A DNA stretch of 48,016 nucleotides from an uncultured Holophagaceae bacterium (GTDB taxonomy: Bacteria; Acidobacteriota; Holophagae; Holophagales; Holophagaceae): the NCBI GenBank assembly GCA_903884655.1, contig CAISFO010000092.1, positions 1-48,016 of the forward strand. Direction: 5' to 3'. The notes under the pieces were generated by a model. That model made no database searches. It saw nothing but the letters and a program-made list of their open reading frames with translations, and had not been told where the DNA came from. Each line of letters opens with the position of its first letter. Position 1 is the first letter of the stretch. This document shows positions 26,790 through 38,009 of this stretch, one piece after another. The position numbers and the translations under genes are program-made.

Positions 26790-27722
26790 ATGCGTGTCCT
26801 GTCCGCCCTTGGCTTCGCCCTCTCGGTGGTGTGCGTCACGCTGCCCCTCAGGGCCCACGCCAGGCACCACGCCGCCGAAACCGAGGCCCCGAAGGTCCAC
26901 CGGGTGGAGAAGGTGGCCGAGAACGTCTACTGCATCTTCGGCCAGGGCGGGAACATCGGCCTCATCGTCACGGCGAAGCACGCCGTGCTCATCGATGACC
27001 AGTTCGAGCGCCTGGTGCCGGGCCTCCTGGCTGCGGTGAAGACCGTCACCGACAAGCCCATCAAGTACCTCATCAATACCCACGGCCACCCGGATCATGT
27101 CGGCGGCAACGTGGTGCTGGAGAAGCAGGTCTCGGCCATCATCGCCCACGCCAACGTCCGCAAACGCATGGTCACCGAGCAGGCAAAGCTGGATCCCGCC
27201 AAGCGCGGCGGCCTGCCGGAGCTGTCCCTGGGGTCCGAGGATGCCAAGGAGCGAGTCCGCTTGAACATCCACCTGGATGACACCGAGATCCACCTGCTGC
27301 ACATGGGGCCGGGCCACACCGACGGCGATGTCATTGTGGGTCTGCCCGGCGTCCACGTCATGCACTTCGGCGACCTGTTCTTCCTGGGGATGCTGCCGTT
27401 CATCGACGCGGAGGGCGGGGGCAGCTTCGACGGCCTCCTCGCCCAGGTGGCCTCGGTGGCCGCGTGGGTACCTGACGACGTGCGGATCATCCCCGGCCAC
27501 GGGCCGGTCTGCGGCAAGAAGGAACTGCTCCGCTACCGGGACTTCCTTCTGACCGTGCAGGCCCATGCGAAAGCCAACCCCGGCAAGGATCCCGCCGCCC
27601 TGGCCACCTCCTTCGATGGCGCCGCCTGGCCTGAGTGGAAGCCCCGGCCCGAATTCGTCACCTGGGAAACCCTCTTCTCCGCAGCCACGGGCAAAGGCCC
27701 CGGCCGCGTCGCACGCCCCTGA
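26790..27722 (+). CDS. Exported metallo-beta-lactamase-fold hydrolase
   Basis: 310 residues with a signal peptide (cut near residue 24). The zinc site is THGHPDH (H98, H100, D102, H103), H176 in MGPGHTDGD and H237 in IIPGHGPV; an aspartate in MHFGDLFF completes it. The two-metal set is intact, so it should be an active periplasmic hydrolase. The layout resembles the SoxH/quinoprotein-linked MBL group rather than a dedicated beta-lactamase. Its place between a MarR regulator and an RND pump suggests a role in dealing with the pump's substrate, which is inference. Confidence 0.85.
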   Translation: MRVLSALGFALSVVCVTLPLRAHARHHAAETEAPKVHRVEKVAENVYCIFGQGGNIGLIVTAKHAVLIDDQFERLVPGLLAAVKTVTDKPIKYLINTHGHPDHVGGNVVLEKQVSAIIAHANVRKRMVTEQAKLDPAKRGGLPELSLGSEDAKERVRLNIHLDDTEIHLLHMGPGHTDGDVIVGLPGVHVMHFGDLFFLGMLPFIDAEGGGSFDGLLAQVASVAAWVPDDVRIIPGHGPVCGKKELLRYRDFLLTVQAHAKANPGKDPAALATSFDGAAWPEWKPRPEFVTWETLFSAATGKGPGRVARP

Positions 27723-27743
27723 ACCGATCCACGACTGCTTGGA

Positions 27744-28937
27744 ATGACCATGGACGCATCTGAATCCATTCTCCCCACCGACCGGGCATCTGGCCGTCCC
27801 GCCATCTTCCAAGGCTGGCGGCTTTGGGCCATCGTCGGTGGCGCCGCGCTCCTGCTCCTGTGGCTGTTCTTCCGGGGCGGGAAGAAGGATGCCGCCGCCA
27901 ATCCCGCCGGTCGTCCAGTCCCCGTGGCCGTGGCCCAGGCGCGGAAAGGCGACATGGCCGTGCGCCTCACCGGACTGGGCACCGTCACGGCCCTGAACAA
28001 CGTCACGGTGAAGAGCCGCGTGGACGGTCAGCTGATTCGCGTGGACTTCACAGAAGGCCAGCTGGTGAAAGAAGGCCAGCTCCTGGCGGAGATCGATCCC
28101 CGCCCCTTCCAGGTCCAGCTCATGCAGGCCGAAGGCCAGTACGCCAAGGACAAAGCCGCCCTGCAGAATGCCAGCGCCGACCTGAGGCGCTTCCAGTCCC
28201 TGGTCCAGCAGGGCATCATCTCCAGCCAGCAGGTGGATACCCAGACCTCTGCGGTCGCGCAAGCCGAGGCGGCCCTCAAGGCCGACCAGGCCACCGTCGA
28301 GAGCGCGAAGCTGAACCTGGTCTACAGCCGCATCACGGCCCCCATCTCAGGCCGGGTCGGCCTGCGCCTGGTGGATGTGGGCAACATCGTGAAGGCCACC
28401 GATGCCAACGGCCTGGTCACCATTGCCGCTCTCCAGCCCATCAACGTGGTCTTCGCAGTGCCCGCCGACAACATCCAGAAAGTGCTGTCCCAGAACGCCA
28501 AGGCCGCCAAGCTGCCTGTGGAGGCCTGGGACCGGGATCTCAAGACCCGTCTTGCCGACGGAGCCCTGTCGGCCATCGACAACCAGGTGGATCCCGGCAC
28601 CGGGACCGTGCGCCTGAAGGCCCTCTTCAACAACGACGACAGAGCCCTTTTCCCCAACCAGTTCGTGAACGCCCAGCTGCTGGTGGACACCCTGCGTGGT
28701 GTGGTGATCGTCCCCACCGCGGCGGTCCAGCGCAGTCCCCAGGGCTCGTTTGTATATCTGGTGAAGGCCGACAGCACCGTGGAGCTCCGCACGGTGGAGG
28801 TCCAGGGCACCGATGGCGACGACACGGCGGTCAGCAAGGGCCTCTCCGGCGGGGAAACGGTCGTGACCGACGGTCTGGAGAAGCTGCGCCCCGGCAGCAA
28901 GGTGGCCTTGCCCAAGCCGCCCGGCGCGAAGAGCTGA
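27744..28937 (+). CDS. mdtA: RND efflux periplasmic adaptor (MdtA type)
   Basis: 397 residues. An N-terminal membrane anchor ([17 protein letters not shown]) without a lipobox, then the adaptor body: barrel-sandwich halves [32 protein letters not shown] and [20 protein letters not shown] around an alpha-hairpin ([16 protein letters not shown]...), and a beta-barrel domain ([19 protein letters not shown]). It bridges the inner-membrane pump and an outer-membrane channel. The ATG at 27750 is an alternative start. It is followed within four bases by the first permease. Confidence 0.92.
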   Translation: MTMDASESILPTDRASGRPAIFQGWRLWAIVGGAALLLLWLFFRGGKKDAAANPAGRPVPVAVAQARKGDMAVRLTGLGTVTALNNVTVKSRVDGQLIRVDFTEGQLVKEGQLLAEIDPRPFQVQLMQAEGQYAKDKAALQNASADLRRFQSLVQQGIISSQQVDTQTSAVAQAEAALKADQATVESAKLNLVYSRITAPISGRVGLRLVDVGNIVKATDANGLVTIAALQPINVVFAVPADNIQKVLSQNAKAAKLPVEAWDRDLKTRLADGALSAIDNQVDPGTGTVRLKALFNNDDRALFPNQFVNAQLLVDTLRGVVIVPTAAVQRSPQGSFVYLVKADSTVELRTVEVQGTDGDDTAVSKGLSGGETVVTDGLEKLRPGSKVALPKPPGAKS

Positions 28938-28941
28938 ACCA

Positions 28942-31900
28942 TTGAATCCCTCCAAACCTTTCATCCTCCGCCCCATCGCGACCTCGCTTCTGATGCTGGG
29001 GTTGCTGCTGGTGGGCGTGCTGGCCTTCCGTCAGCTGCCAGTCTCGGCCCTGCCCCAGGTGGACTACCCCACCATCCAGGTGGTCACGTTCTACCCCGGG
29101 GCCAGCCCGGACGTCATGGCCTCGGCCATCACCGCCCCGCTGGAGCGCCAGTTCGGCCAGCTGCCGGGCCTCAACCGGATGTCCTCCACCAGCTCGGGGG
29201 GCAGCTCCGTCATCACCCTTCAGTTCGTGCTGGATCTGAACATCGACGTGGCCGAGCAGCAGGTCCAGGCGGCGGTGAATGCCGCCGGCACGTACCTGCC
29301 CCCTGACCTGCCCAATCCACCCATCTACAGCAAGATCAACCCGGCCGATGCGCCCATCCTCACCCTGGCGCTCACCTCGAAGACCCTGCCGCTGTCCAAG
29401 GTCGAGGACTTCGCGGACACCCGCCTGGCCCAGAAGATCTCCCAGCTGCCGGGCGTAGGTCTGGTCAGCATCAGCGGCGGCCAGAAACCCGCCGTGCGCA
29501 TCCAGGCCAATCCCTCGGCCCTGGCGGCCAATGGTCTCACCCTGGGTGATGTCCGCACAGCCGTGGCGCAGAGCAACGTGAACCAGGCCAAGGGCAGCTT
29601 CGACGGCCTGCGCCAGGCCTACGCCATCGGCGCCAATGATCAGCTCCTGACCAGCGATGACTACAAACCCCTCATCGTGGCCTACAAGAACGGCGCCCCA
29701 GTCACCCTCTCCGAGGTCGCCTTCGTGAGCGATGACGTGGAGAATGCCAAGCTCGCCGCCTGGAAGAACACCACCCCCGCCGTCATCCTCAACATCCAGC
29801 GGCAGCCCGGCGCCAACATCATCGCCGTGGTGGACCGGGTGAAGGCCCTGATGCCGCAGCTGCGCGGCTCCCTGCCCGCCGCCGTGGAACTCAACATCCT
29901 CACGGACCGCACCGTCACCATCCGGGCTTCGGTGGAGGACGTGGAGTTCGAGCTGATGCTCACCATCGCCCTGGTGGTCATGGTGATCTTCCTGTTCCTG
30001 CGCACCCTGGCCGCCACGGTCATCCCCAGTGTGGCCGTGCCCCTGTCGCTGGTGGGCACCTTCGGGGTGATGTACCTGCTGGGCTACAGCCTGAACAACC
30101 TCACGCTCATGGCCCTGACCATCTCCACGGGCTTCGTGGTGGACGACGCCATCGTCATGATCGAGAACATCATGCGCTACATCGAGGAGGGTGAATCACC
30201 CCTCCAGGCGGCGCTGAAGGGCTCGGAGCAGATCGGCTTCACCATCCTGTCCCTGACCGTGTCGCTCATCGCCGTGCTGATCCCCCTGTTGTTCATGGGC
30301 GACATTGTGGGGCGCCTGTTCCGCGAGTTCGCCGTCACCTTGAGCGTCACCATCCTGGTGTCGGCGGTGGTCTCCCTGACCCTCACCCCCATGATGTGCG
30401 CCAAGCTGCTAAAGCACACTCCGCCCGAAGAGCAGGGCCGCTTCTACCAGTCCTCGGAGCGGGTCTTCCAGCGGGTCATCGCCTTCTACGGCCGCACCCT
30501 CAGCTGGGTGCTCAAGCACCAGACCGGGACGCTGGTCGTGGCTGGGATCACCCTCGCCTCCACCGTGCTGCTCTACCTGGTCATCCCCAAGGGGTTCTTC
30601 CCCGTGCAGGATACGGGCGTGATCCTGGGCATCTCCGAGGCTCCCCAGTCGGTCTCGTTCACGGCCATGGCCGAGCGGCAGCAGGTGCTGTCCGCCGAGA
30701 TCCTCAAGGATCCGGCCGTCGAAAGCCTCTCCTCCTTCATCGGCATCGATGGCACCAACACCACCCTCAACAGCGGCCGCATCCAGATCAACCTGAAGCC
30801 CCTGGAGGAACGCGGGCTGAGCGCCAGCGAAGTCATCCATCGGCTCCGGCCCGTGCTGGCCAAGATCGAGGGCATCCGCCTCTACCTCCAGCCCATCCAG
30901 GACCTCACCGTCGAAGACCGCGTCAGCCGCACCCAGTACCAGTACACCCTGGAGGACGCCGACGGGAAGGAATTGAGCGAGTGGGTGCCCCGCTTCGTGG
31001 ATCGCCTTTCGGCCATCCCGGAATTGCGCGATGTGGCCAGTGATCAGCAGAACGCGGGCCTCCAGGTGCGCATCACCCTCGACCGGACCACGGCCGCTCG
31101 CCTGGGCATCACGCCCCAGATGCTGGACGACGCGCTCTACGATGCCTTCGGCCAGCGTCAGATCTCCACCATGTTCACGCAACTCAACCAGTACCGGGTG
31201 GTGCTGGAAGCCGCGCCCAGCCAGTACCAGCGCCCCGAGGACCTCCAGAACATCTACGTGCGGTCGAATTCAGGGGGGTCCGTGCCCCTCAGCGCCTTCA
31301 CCCGCTTCGAGACCGTCCCCGCGCCCCTGGCCGTGAATCACCAGGGCCAGTTCCCCACGGCCACCCTGTCCTTCAACCTGGCCCCCGGCACCTCCCTGGG
31401 CGCTGCCGTGAAGGCCGTCAACCAGGCGCGCCAGGAGCTGGAGGCGCCGCCCAGCCTCAAGACGGGCTTCCAGGGCACCGCCCAGGCCTTCGGCGCCTCC
31501 CTCACCAACACACCCCTGCTGATCCTGGCGGCGGTGCTCACCGTCTACATTCTGCTGGGCGTCCTGTACGAAAGCTACATCCACCCGATCACCATCCTGT
31601 CGACCCTCCCCTCGGCGGGCGTGGGCGCCCTGCTGTCGCTCATGCTCTGCCGCACCGACTTCAGCGTCATCGCCCTCATCGGCATCATCCTGCTCATCGG
31701 CATCGTCGAAAAGAACGCCATCATGATGATCGACTTCGCCCTGGATGCCGAGCGCAGGGGCGGCCTGCCCCCGGAAGAGGCCATCTACCAGGCCTCCCTG
31801 TTGCGCTTCCGGCCCATCATCATGACCACCCTGGCGGCCATGCTGGGCGGCGTGCCCCTGGCCCTGGGCTCGGGCGTGGGTGCCGAACTCCGCCGGCCCC

Positions 31901-32067
31901 TGGGCATCGTCATCGTCGGAGGCCTCATCTTCAGTCAGGTCCTGACGCTCTACACGACACCGGTCATCTACCTCGCCTTCGACCGCCTGGCGAGGCGCGC
32001 CCGCCGCTGGCGCGGCGTACCTTCAGGCCCCGCCGAAGCTCTTGCTGAACCTGTCACCTCCGAATGA
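28942..32067 (+). CDS. mdtB: RND efflux permease subunit 1 (MdtB-like)
   Basis: 1041 residues, inner-membrane proton-driven pump of the hydrophobe/amphiphile family. The N-terminus [19 protein letters not shown] with TM1, the large periplasmic loops, the TM4 aspartates [13 protein letters not shown] and the late signature [25 protein letters not shown] are intact. It starts at TTG just after the adaptor stop. The following gene encodes a second permease that overlaps by four bases, the arrangement of MdtABC/MuxABC pumps, which work as mixed trimers. Confidence 0.93.
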   Translation: MNPSKPFILRPIATSLLMLGLLLVGVLAFRQLPVSALPQVDYPTIQVVTFYPGASPDVMASAITAPLERQFGQLPGLNRMSSTSSGGSSVITLQFVLDLNIDVAEQQVQAAVNAAGTYLPPDLPNPPIYSKINPADAPILTLALTSKTLPLSKVEDFADTRLAQKISQLPGVGLVSISGGQKPAVRIQANPSALAANGLTLGDVRTAVAQSNVNQAKGSFDGLRQAYAIGANDQLLTSDDYKPLIVAYKNGAPVTLSEVAFVSDDVENAKLAAWKNTTPAVILNIQRQPGANIIAVVDRVKALMPQLRGSLPAAVELNILTDRTVTIRASVEDVEFELMLTIALVVMVIFLFLRTLAATVIPSVAVPLSLVGTFGVMYLLGYSLNNLTLMALTISTGFVVDDAIVMIENIMRYIEEGESPLQAALKGSEQIGFTILSLTVSLIAVLIPLLFMGDIVGRLFREFAVTLSVTILVSAVVSLTLTPMMCAKLLKHTPPEEQGRFYQSSERVFQRVIAFYGRTLSWVLKHQTGTLVVAGITLASTVLLYLVIPKGFFPVQDTGVILGISEAPQSVSFTAMAERQQVLSAEILKDPAVESLSSFIGIDGTNTTLNSGRIQINLKPLEERGLSASEVIHRLRPVLAKIEGIRLYLQPIQDLTVEDRVSRTQYQYTLEDADGKELSEWVPRFVDRLSAIPELRDVASDQQNAGLQVRITLDRTTAARLGITPQMLDDALYDAFGQRQISTMFTQLNQYRVVLEAAPSQYQRPEDLQNIYVRSNSGGSVPLSAFTRFETVPAPLAVNHQGQFPTATLSFNLAPGTSLGAAVKAVNQARQELEAPPSLKTGFQGTAQAFGASLTNTPLLILAAVLTVYILLGVLYESYIHPITILSTLPSAGVGALLSLMLCRTDFSVIALIGIILLIGIVEKNAIMMIDFALDAERRGGLPPEEAIYQASLLRFRPIIMTTLAAMLGGVPLALGSGVGAELRRPLGIVIVGGLIFSQVLTLYTTPVIYLAFDRLARRARRWRGVPSGPAEALAEPVTSE

Positions 32068-35000
32068 GCATCTCCACCCCCTTCATCCGCCGCCCGGTGG
32101 CCACCACGCTGCTGACCGTGGCCCTGGCGCTGCTGGGGGCCATCGCCTACCAGTTCCTGCCGGTATCACCCCTGCCCCAGGTGGAATTCCCCACCATCCA
32201 GGTCTCCGCGGGCCTGCCCGGCGCCAGCCCGGAGACCATGGCCTCTTCCGTGGCCACGCCACTGGAACGTCAGTTCGGCCGGGTGGCGGGCATCACCGAG
32301 ATGACCTCCGCCAGTTCGCTGGGCAATACCAACATCACCCTCCAGTTCGACCTGAGCCGCAACATCGACGCCGCCGCCCGGGACGTCCAGGCCGCCATCA
32401 ACGCGGCCCAGGGCAACCTGCCCGCGAACCTGCCGAACAATCCGTCCTACCGGAAGGTGAATCCGGCCGATTCGCCCATCCTGATGCTGGCGCTCACGTC
32501 GAAGCTGATTCCCCGGGAGCGGATGTACGACATCGCCTCCTCCGTCCTGCAGCAGAAGATCTCGCAGATCCAGGGCGTGGGTCAGGTGTTCGTCTGGGGC
32601 GGCGCGCTGCCCGCGGTCCGGGTGGATGTGAACCCGGCCCTGCTGAATGCGCAGGGGATGGCCCTCGAAGACGTCCGGAAGGCCATCGCCGCCGCCAACG
32701 TGAACCAGCCCACCGGGGACCTGGCCAACCGCGAGAAATCCTGGTCCATCGACACGTCCGACCAGCTCATGAAGGCCGAGGACTACCAGCCCCTGATCAT
32801 CCGCTACCGGAATGGGCAGGCTGTCCGCCTGTCGGACGTGGCCAAGGTCACCGACTCGCTGGAGAACGTCCGCAACAGCGGCCTGTCCAACAGCGTCCCC
32901 GCCATCATGGTCGGCATCTTCCGCCAGCCCGATGCCAACATCATCGAGACCGTGGACCGGGTGAAGGCCATCCTGCCCCAGCTCCAGGCCTCCATCCCGC
33001 CCACCATCGACCTGAAGGTGCTCATCGACGCCACCCGCACCATCCGGGCTTCGGTGAAGGATGTTCAGCTGGCCCTCAGCATCTCCATCCTCCTCGTCAT
33101 CCTCGTCGTCTTCGTCTTCCTGCGCAGCGTGCGGTCCACCCTCATCCCCAGCGTGGCCGTACCCATCTCCCTCATCGGCACCTTCGGGGTCATGTACATG
33201 CTGGGCTACACCATCGACAACCTGTCGCTGATGGCCCTCACCGTGGCCACGGGCTTCGTGGTCGATGACGCCATCGTTGGGGTGGAGAACATCACGCGGC
33301 ACCTCGAGAACGGCATGCAGCCCATGGAAGCCGCCCTGCACGGCGCCAAGGAGATCGGCTTCACGGTCATTTCCATCAGCATTTCGCTCATCGCCGTGTT
33401 CATCCCCATCCTGCTGATGGGCGGCATCGTGGGGCGGCTCTTCCGCGAGTTCGCCGTCACCCTGTCCGCGGCCATCGTCATCTCCATGGTGGTCTCCCTC
33501 ACCACCACGCCCATGATGTGTTCCCTGCTGCTGCGTCCCCACTCGGAGGCGAAGCACGGCAAGGTCTTCCGGGCCAGTGAACGGGTCTTCCAGTGGATCA
33601 TGGGCCACTACGAGACGTCGCTTTCCTGGGTGCTGCGCCACCAGCGCTTCACCCTGGGCGTGGCCCTCGGCACCATGCTGGCCACGGTGGGGCTCTACAT
33701 CGTCATCCCCAAGGGGTTCTTCCCCCAGCAGGACACGGGCCGGGTCACCGGCGCCATCCAGGCAGCCCAGGACATCTCCTTCGCGGGCATGGAGAAGCTG
33801 ATGACCCAGTACGTGGCCATCGTCCAGACCGACCCCTCCATCGAGAACGTCACCGCCTTCGTGGGCAGCGGCAACACCGGCCGGCTGTTCGCCTCGCTCA
33901 AGCCCCACGACCAGCGCAAGGATACGGCGGACCAGATCATCGCCCGCCTGCGGGGCAAGACCGCCCACATCCCGGGCGCCTCCCTCTTCATGCAGCCCGT
34001 GCAGGACCTCCGTCTCGGCGGGCGTCCCTCCCCCACCCAGTACCAGTACACGCTCCAGGGCGACGATGCCCGGGAGCTGTTCGAGTGGGCCCCGAAGGTG
34101 CTGGACAAGCTCCGAAAAGTGCCGCAATTGGCGGACGTCAACACGGACCTGCAGAACCAGGGCCTGGAAGCCTCCCTGGTCATCGACCGGACCACGGCCT
34201 CCCGCCTGGGCATCACCCCCCAGGCCATCGACAGCACCCTCTATGACGCCTTCGGCCAGCGCTTCGTCTCCACCATCTACACGCCCCTGAACCAGTACCA
34301 CGTCGTCATGGAAGTGGACTCGCCCTTCATGCAGACGCCGGACGGACTGCGGCATACCTACGTCCGTTCCAACACGGGCAACCTGGTGCCCCTCAGCGCC
34401 TTCACCACCCTGGCGCGGCGCAACACGCCCCTCTCCGTGAACCACCAGGGCCAGCTGCCCTCGGTGACCCTCTCCTTCAACCTGCCCGTGGGCGTGGCCC
34501 TGGGGGACGCGGTGACCGCCATCGACAAGGCGGAGCAGGACATCCGCATGCCCGTCACCCTGCGGGGCAGCTACATGGGCACGGCCCAGGCCTTCAAGGC
34601 CTCGCTCGCCAACCAGCCGGTGCTGCTGGTCGCGGCCCTGTTTGCCGTCTACATCGTGCTGGGCATGCTCTACGAAAGCCTCATCCACCCCCTGACCATC
34701 CTGTCCACGCTGCCCTCGGCGGGGGTGGGCGCCCTGCTGGCCCTGATGGCCTGCCGCACCGAGCTGACGGTCATCGCCTTCATCGGCATCATCCTGCTCA
34801 TCGGCATCGTGAAGAAGAACGCCATCCTCATGATCGACTTCGCCATCGAGGTGGAACGCCGCGAGGGCCTCACCCCGGAGCGGGCCATCTTCCAGGCCTG
34901 CCTGCTGCGCTTCCGGCCCATCACCATGACCACCATGGCGGCCCTGCTGGGCGGCCTGCCCCTGGCCATCGGCATGGGCGCGGGCGCCGAGCTGCGCCGC

Positions 35001-35159
35001 CCCCTGGGCATCGCCATCGTGGGCGGCCTGCTCTTCAGCCAGCTGCTGACCCTCTACACGACGCCGGTGATCTACCTCTACATGGATCGCTTCCAGATCT
35101 GGTGGGCCCACCGGCGGAAGAAGTCGCCCCCGTCAACGGCCCTTCCCGCCAAGGCCTGA
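32064..35159 (+). CDS. mdtC: RND efflux permease subunit 2 (MdtC-like)
   Basis: 1031 residues, paralogous to the preceding permease. [38 protein letters not shown] with the TM4 aspartates, and [28 protein letters not shown] are present. The lysine after GIV (KKNA) replaces the glutamate of subunit 1 (EKNA). It starts on an ATGA overlap, so the two permeases are made in balance. No TolC-type channel gene is in the window; one elsewhere is probably used. Confidence 0.93.
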   Translation: MSISTPFIRRPVATTLLTVALALLGAIAYQFLPVSPLPQVEFPTIQVSAGLPGASPETMASSVATPLERQFGRVAGITEMTSASSLGNTNITLQFDLSRNIDAAARDVQAAINAAQGNLPANLPNNPSYRKVNPADSPILMLALTSKLIPRERMYDIASSVLQQKISQIQGVGQVFVWGGALPAVRVDVNPALLNAQGMALEDVRKAIAAANVNQPTGDLANREKSWSIDTSDQLMKAEDYQPLIIRYRNGQAVRLSDVAKVTDSLENVRNSGLSNSVPAIMVGIFRQPDANIIETVDRVKAILPQLQASIPPTIDLKVLIDATRTIRASVKDVQLALSISILLVILVVFVFLRSVRSTLIPSVAVPISLIGTFGVMYMLGYTIDNLSLMALTVATGFVVDDAIVGVENITRHLENGMQPMEAALHGAKEIGFTVISISISLIAVFIPILLMGGIVGRLFREFAVTLSAAIVISMVVSLTTTPMMCSLLLRPHSEAKHGKVFRASERVFQWIMGHYETSLSWVLRHQRFTLGVALGTMLATVGLYIVIPKGFFPQQDTGRVTGAIQAAQDISFAGMEKLMTQYVAIVQTDPSIENVTAFVGSGNTGRLFASLKPHDQRKDTADQIIARLRGKTAHIPGASLFMQPVQDLRLGGRPSPTQYQYTLQGDDARELFEWAPKVLDKLRKVPQLADVNTDLQNQGLEASLVIDRTTASRLGITPQAIDSTLYDAFGQRFVSTIYTPLNQYHVVMEVDSPFMQTPDGLRHTYVRSNTGNLVPLSAFTTLARRNTPLSVNHQGQLPSVTLSFNLPVGVALGDAVTAIDKAEQDIRMPVTLRGSYMGTAQAFKASLANQPVLLVAALFAVYIVLGMLYESLIHPLTILSTLPSAGVGALLALMACRTELTVIAFIGIILLIGIVKKNAILMIDFAIEVERREGLTPERAIFQACLLRFRPITMTTMAALLGGLPLAIGMGAGAELRRPLGIAIVGGLLFSQLLTLYTTPVIYLYMDRFQIWWAHRRKKSPPSTALPAKA

Positions 35160-35161
35160 TC

Positions 35162-35803
35162 TCAGGGGCCAGGAACCTGGGCCCTGGGGGACTTGCTTCC
35201 CAGGAACGTGGCGGCGAACCCCACCAGCAGCGCTCCAAACAGGATCAGCGCTGGCAGGTCGTGCCCACCCAGGGGCCGCCCGTTCTGCTCGACCACGATG
35301 AGGTCCGGATCCGCCGGCAGGGAGGACCCAGCCTGGATGGCCTTTCGAACATCGGCATTCGCCTCCAGGTCCAGAAGCCGGACCACCTGCACCTCCTGCA
35401 GGGCCTCCTTGCCTTCCTTCTGCGCGCGGAGGGACACCTCCATGGAGGCCTCACCCGGTTTCGCCAGCACGGCCACCGGGAGGCTGTTCACGTAGGAGAC
35501 CGGCCGCAGGAACACCTTGACTGGCCGGGTGTCCCCCGGGCCCAGCCGCAGGGGAAAGTAGGCGTAGGAAGGCCTGGGGGACTGGTTCCGGCTCGAGACC
35601 AGGGTCTGCACCCGGTGCAGGTTGTCGACATAGACACCCTTCAGCTGGACCCAGTCCGGCCGGGCCCCCTGGTTGAGGTAGTCCTCGAAAGCCATCGGCA
35701 CCGGCGCGGGGTTCCGCACCCACTGCCAGAGGCCCGGGAGGCCCAGCCAGGCGAAGAGCAGGAGGGCCCCGCCCAGGATGCTGCGAAGGGTGTTGCGGGC
35801 CAT
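35162..35803 (-). CDS. Membrane protein of unknown function
   Basis: 213 residues with one membrane segment near the N-terminus (ILGGALLLFAWLGLPGLW) and one near the C-terminus (LPALILFGALLVGFAATFLG), enclosing about 150 residues that would lie outside the cytoplasm. The middle has WVQLKGVYVDNLHRV and VFLRPVSYVN, giving a beta-rich look; no family recognised. GGGGGAG precedes the ATG at 35803. The frame continues upstream through aspS antisense, which I leave out. Convergent with the pump operon, two bases away. Confidence 0.65.
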   Translation of the reverse strand: MARNTLRSILGGALLLFAWLGLPGLWQWVRNPAPVPMAFEDYLNQGARPDWVQLKGVYVDNLHRVQTLVSSRNQSPRPSYAYFPLRLGPGDTRPVKVFLRPVSYVNSLPVAVLAKPGEASMEVSLRAQKEGKEALQEVQVVRLLDLEANADVRKAIQAGSSLPADPDLIVVEQNGRPLGGHDLPALILFGALLVGFAATFLGSKSPRAQVPGP

Positions 35804-35918
35804 GTCTCCCCCGGGACGGTCGATGGGCCGATCATCCCCAGGCCAACCTGGGCTGTCCAGGGGCTTTCCCGTTCCTTCCAGTTGAGTCCCCCCCCGCCGG
35901 ATGCGATCCTGGAAGGCT

Positions 35919-37922
35919 ATGAGACTCGATCGGCTCGGCGACTTCCAACGCACCCACCGCAACGGCGACCTGCGCCTCGACCACGCTGGCCAGACCGTGC
36001 GCCTGCTGGGCTGGTGCCGCCGGGTGCGGAACCTGGGCTCCCTGGTCTTCCTGGACCTGCGGGACCGCTGGGGCCTGGTGCAGCTGGTGGCCAACGAAGA
36101 GACCGCCGACCCCGAGCTGCTGGCCAAGCTCAAGGCTGTGCGCAGTGAGTTCGTGCTGGCCGCCGAAGGCGTGGTGGCCGAACGCGAAAGCAAGAACCCC
36201 AACATGGCCACGGGCGACATCGAGATCCGCCTCACGGGACTGCGCATCCTCAACACGGCCGCGCCCCTGCCGTTTCCCCTGGAGGACGAGGGCGTGGGCG
36301 AGGATCTGCGCCTCACGTACCGTTTCCTGGACCTGCGCCGGGAGCAGCTGCAGCGGAACATGCTGCTCCGCAGCGAGACCACGAACCTCATCCGCAACCA
36401 CTTCCGGGAGCACGACTTCATCGAGGTCGAGACCCCCATCCTCACCAAGTCCACGCCCGAAGGGGCCCGGGACTATCTGGTGCCCAGCCGGGTGCACGCG
36501 GGAGAGTTCTTCGCCCTGCCCCAGAGCCCCCAGCTCTTCAAGCAGCTGCTGCAGGTGAGCGGCTTCGAGCGCTACATCCAGATCTGCCGCTGTTTCCGGG
36601 ACGAGGATCTGCGCGCCGACCGCCAGCCCGAGTTCACCCAGGTGGACATCGAGATGAGCTTCGTGCGCCAGGAGGACGTCCAGGGCGTCATCGAGCCGCT
36701 CATGGTCAAGCTGGCCAAAGTGGTGGGCAGGGAGGTCACCGTGCCCTTCCCCCGCCTGCCCTACCGGGACGCCATGGAGAGGTACGGCTCCGACAAGCCC
36801 GACCTCCGCTGTGGCATCAAGATCCAGGACGTCACGGCCCTCTTCGCCACCAGCGCCTTCAACCTTTTCCGCGCCGCCGCCGACAGCCAGGGCCAGCGCC
36901 GGGTCCGGGTCCTGTGGTTCCCGGGCGAGGCCGCCGGATCCCTGAGCCGCAAGCAGCTGGACGCCTACCAGGACGTGGCCAAGCAGATGGGCGCCGGGGG
37001 CCTGCCCTACGCCAAGTGGGGCAAGGACGGCCTCTCCAGCAGCTTCAAGAAGTTCGTGGATGCGGATGCAGAAGCTGCGCTCCGGCTGCGCCTGGGCGCA
37101 GAAGGGGAAGGACTGGCTGTGTTTGCCGTGGGCACCGACGCCCAGACGTCCAGGGTGCTTGGCGACCTTCGCCTGAAACTGGCGGCGGACCTGGCCTCCA
37201 CCGAGAAGAACCCAGCCCTTGCCCATCTTTTCCATGACAAGCACGCGTTCGCGTTTTTGTGGGTCGTCGACTTCCCCCTGTTGGAGTGGAGCGAAGAAGC
37301 CCAGCGCTTCGTGGCTTGCCACCATCCCTTCACCAGCCCCCATCCCGATGATCTCGAACTGCTGGAGACCGATCCCGGCGCCTGTCGCGCCGTGGCCTAC
37401 GACCTGGTGCTCAACGGCTTCGAGGTGGGCGGGGGCAGCATCCGCATCCACGACGCCGAGACCCAGAGCCGCATGTTCCGCACCATCGGCATCGGCGCGG
37501 AGGAGGCCCGCACCAAGTTCGGCTTCCTGCTGGACGCCCTGGCCTTCGGCGCCCCGCCCCACGGCGGCCTGGCCCTGGGCCTGGACCGCCTGGTGATGCT
37601 GCTCGCCGGGGTGGACAACATCCGCGAAGTCATCGCCTTCCCCAAGACCGCCCAGGCCCGCTGCCTCATGACCGGCGCGCCCGGCCCCGTGGATGAGCGG
37701 CAGCTCCGGGACCTGCACCTCCTTCAGGACGCCAAGCAGACCTACCGGGTGGGCGCCGTGTTCTTCGAATCCGCCGAAGGGGGCCATGCGGAGCTCCGCG
37801 GCCAGGCGCTCCAGCAGATCAGCCAGATGACGCCACGGCAGACCCAGGGCCTGGTCACCCTGGATCCCCAGGGGCAGATTCTCGATGCCCAGACCCTGAG
37901 CGGCCCGACCTTCGAGTTCTAA
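35919..37922 (+). CDS. aspS: Aspartyl-tRNA synthetase
   Basis: 667 residues, class II bacterial type. An N-terminal OB-fold anticodon domain (VRLLGWCRRVRNLGSLVFLDLRD), the flipping loop region ESKNPNMATGDIEI, motif 2 CFRDEDLRADRQPEFTQVDIEMSF, a GAD insertion domain, and motif 3 GGLALGLDRLVMLL are present. It is about 70 residues longer than most, because of a C-terminal extension after the usual end near DERQLRDLHL. An ATG six codons earlier is possible. Ribosome site GGAAGG is close to the start. Confidence 0.95.
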   Translation: MRLDRLGDFQRTHRNGDLRLDHAGQTVRLLGWCRRVRNLGSLVFLDLRDRWGLVQLVANEETADPELLAKLKAVRSEFVLAAEGVVAERESKNPNMATGDIEIRLTGLRILNTAAPLPFPLEDEGVGEDLRLTYRFLDLRREQLQRNMLLRSETTNLIRNHFREHDFIEVETPILTKSTPEGARDYLVPSRVHAGEFFALPQSPQLFKQLLQVSGFERYIQICRCFRDEDLRADRQPEFTQVDIEMSFVRQEDVQGVIEPLMVKLAKVVGREVTVPFPRLPYRDAMERYGSDKPDLRCGIKIQDVTALFATSAFNLFRAAADSQGQRRVRVLWFPGEAAGSLSRKQLDAYQDVAKQMGAGGLPYAKWGKDGLSSSFKKFVDADAEAALRLRLGAEGEGLAVFAVGTDAQTSRVLGDLRLKLAADLASTEKNPALAHLFHDKHAFAFLWVVDFPLLEWSEEAQRFVACHHPFTSPHPDDLELLETDPGACRAVAYDLVLNGFEVGGGSIRIHDAETQSRMFRTIGIGAEEARTKFGFLLDALAFGAPPHGGLALGLDRLVMLLAGVDNIREVIAFPKTAQARCLMTGAPGPVDERQLRDLHLLQDAKQTYRVGAVFFESAEGGHAELRGQALQQISQMTPRQTQGLVTLDPQGQILDAQTLSGPTFEF

Positions 37923-37929
37923 GCCCGGG

Positions 37930-37957
37930 TCGGCGGCTGCGCCGAGGCGGCACCGCC
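37930..37957 (+). terminator. Paired hairpins after aspS
   Basis: TCGGCG-GCTG-CGCCGA (37930-37945) is directly followed by GGCGG-CA-CCGCC (37946-37957). They lie eight bases after the aspS stop. No T tract, so termination is only possible; mRNA 3' end protection is an alternative. Confidence 0.35.
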
Positions 37958-38009
37958 CCAGGAACCTTCCCCGCCAAGTCCCCATCATTCATGGGATCCT
38001 TGAAGGCAT

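Noticed and set aside
32166..35111. 981-residue minus-strand ORF
   Set aside because: His/Gly/Asp-rich antisense shadow of the MdtC-like permease in GC-rich DNA; the plus frame has full family motifs.
35832..37988. 718-residue minus-strand ORF
   Set aside because: Antisense shadow of aspS with no domain logic.
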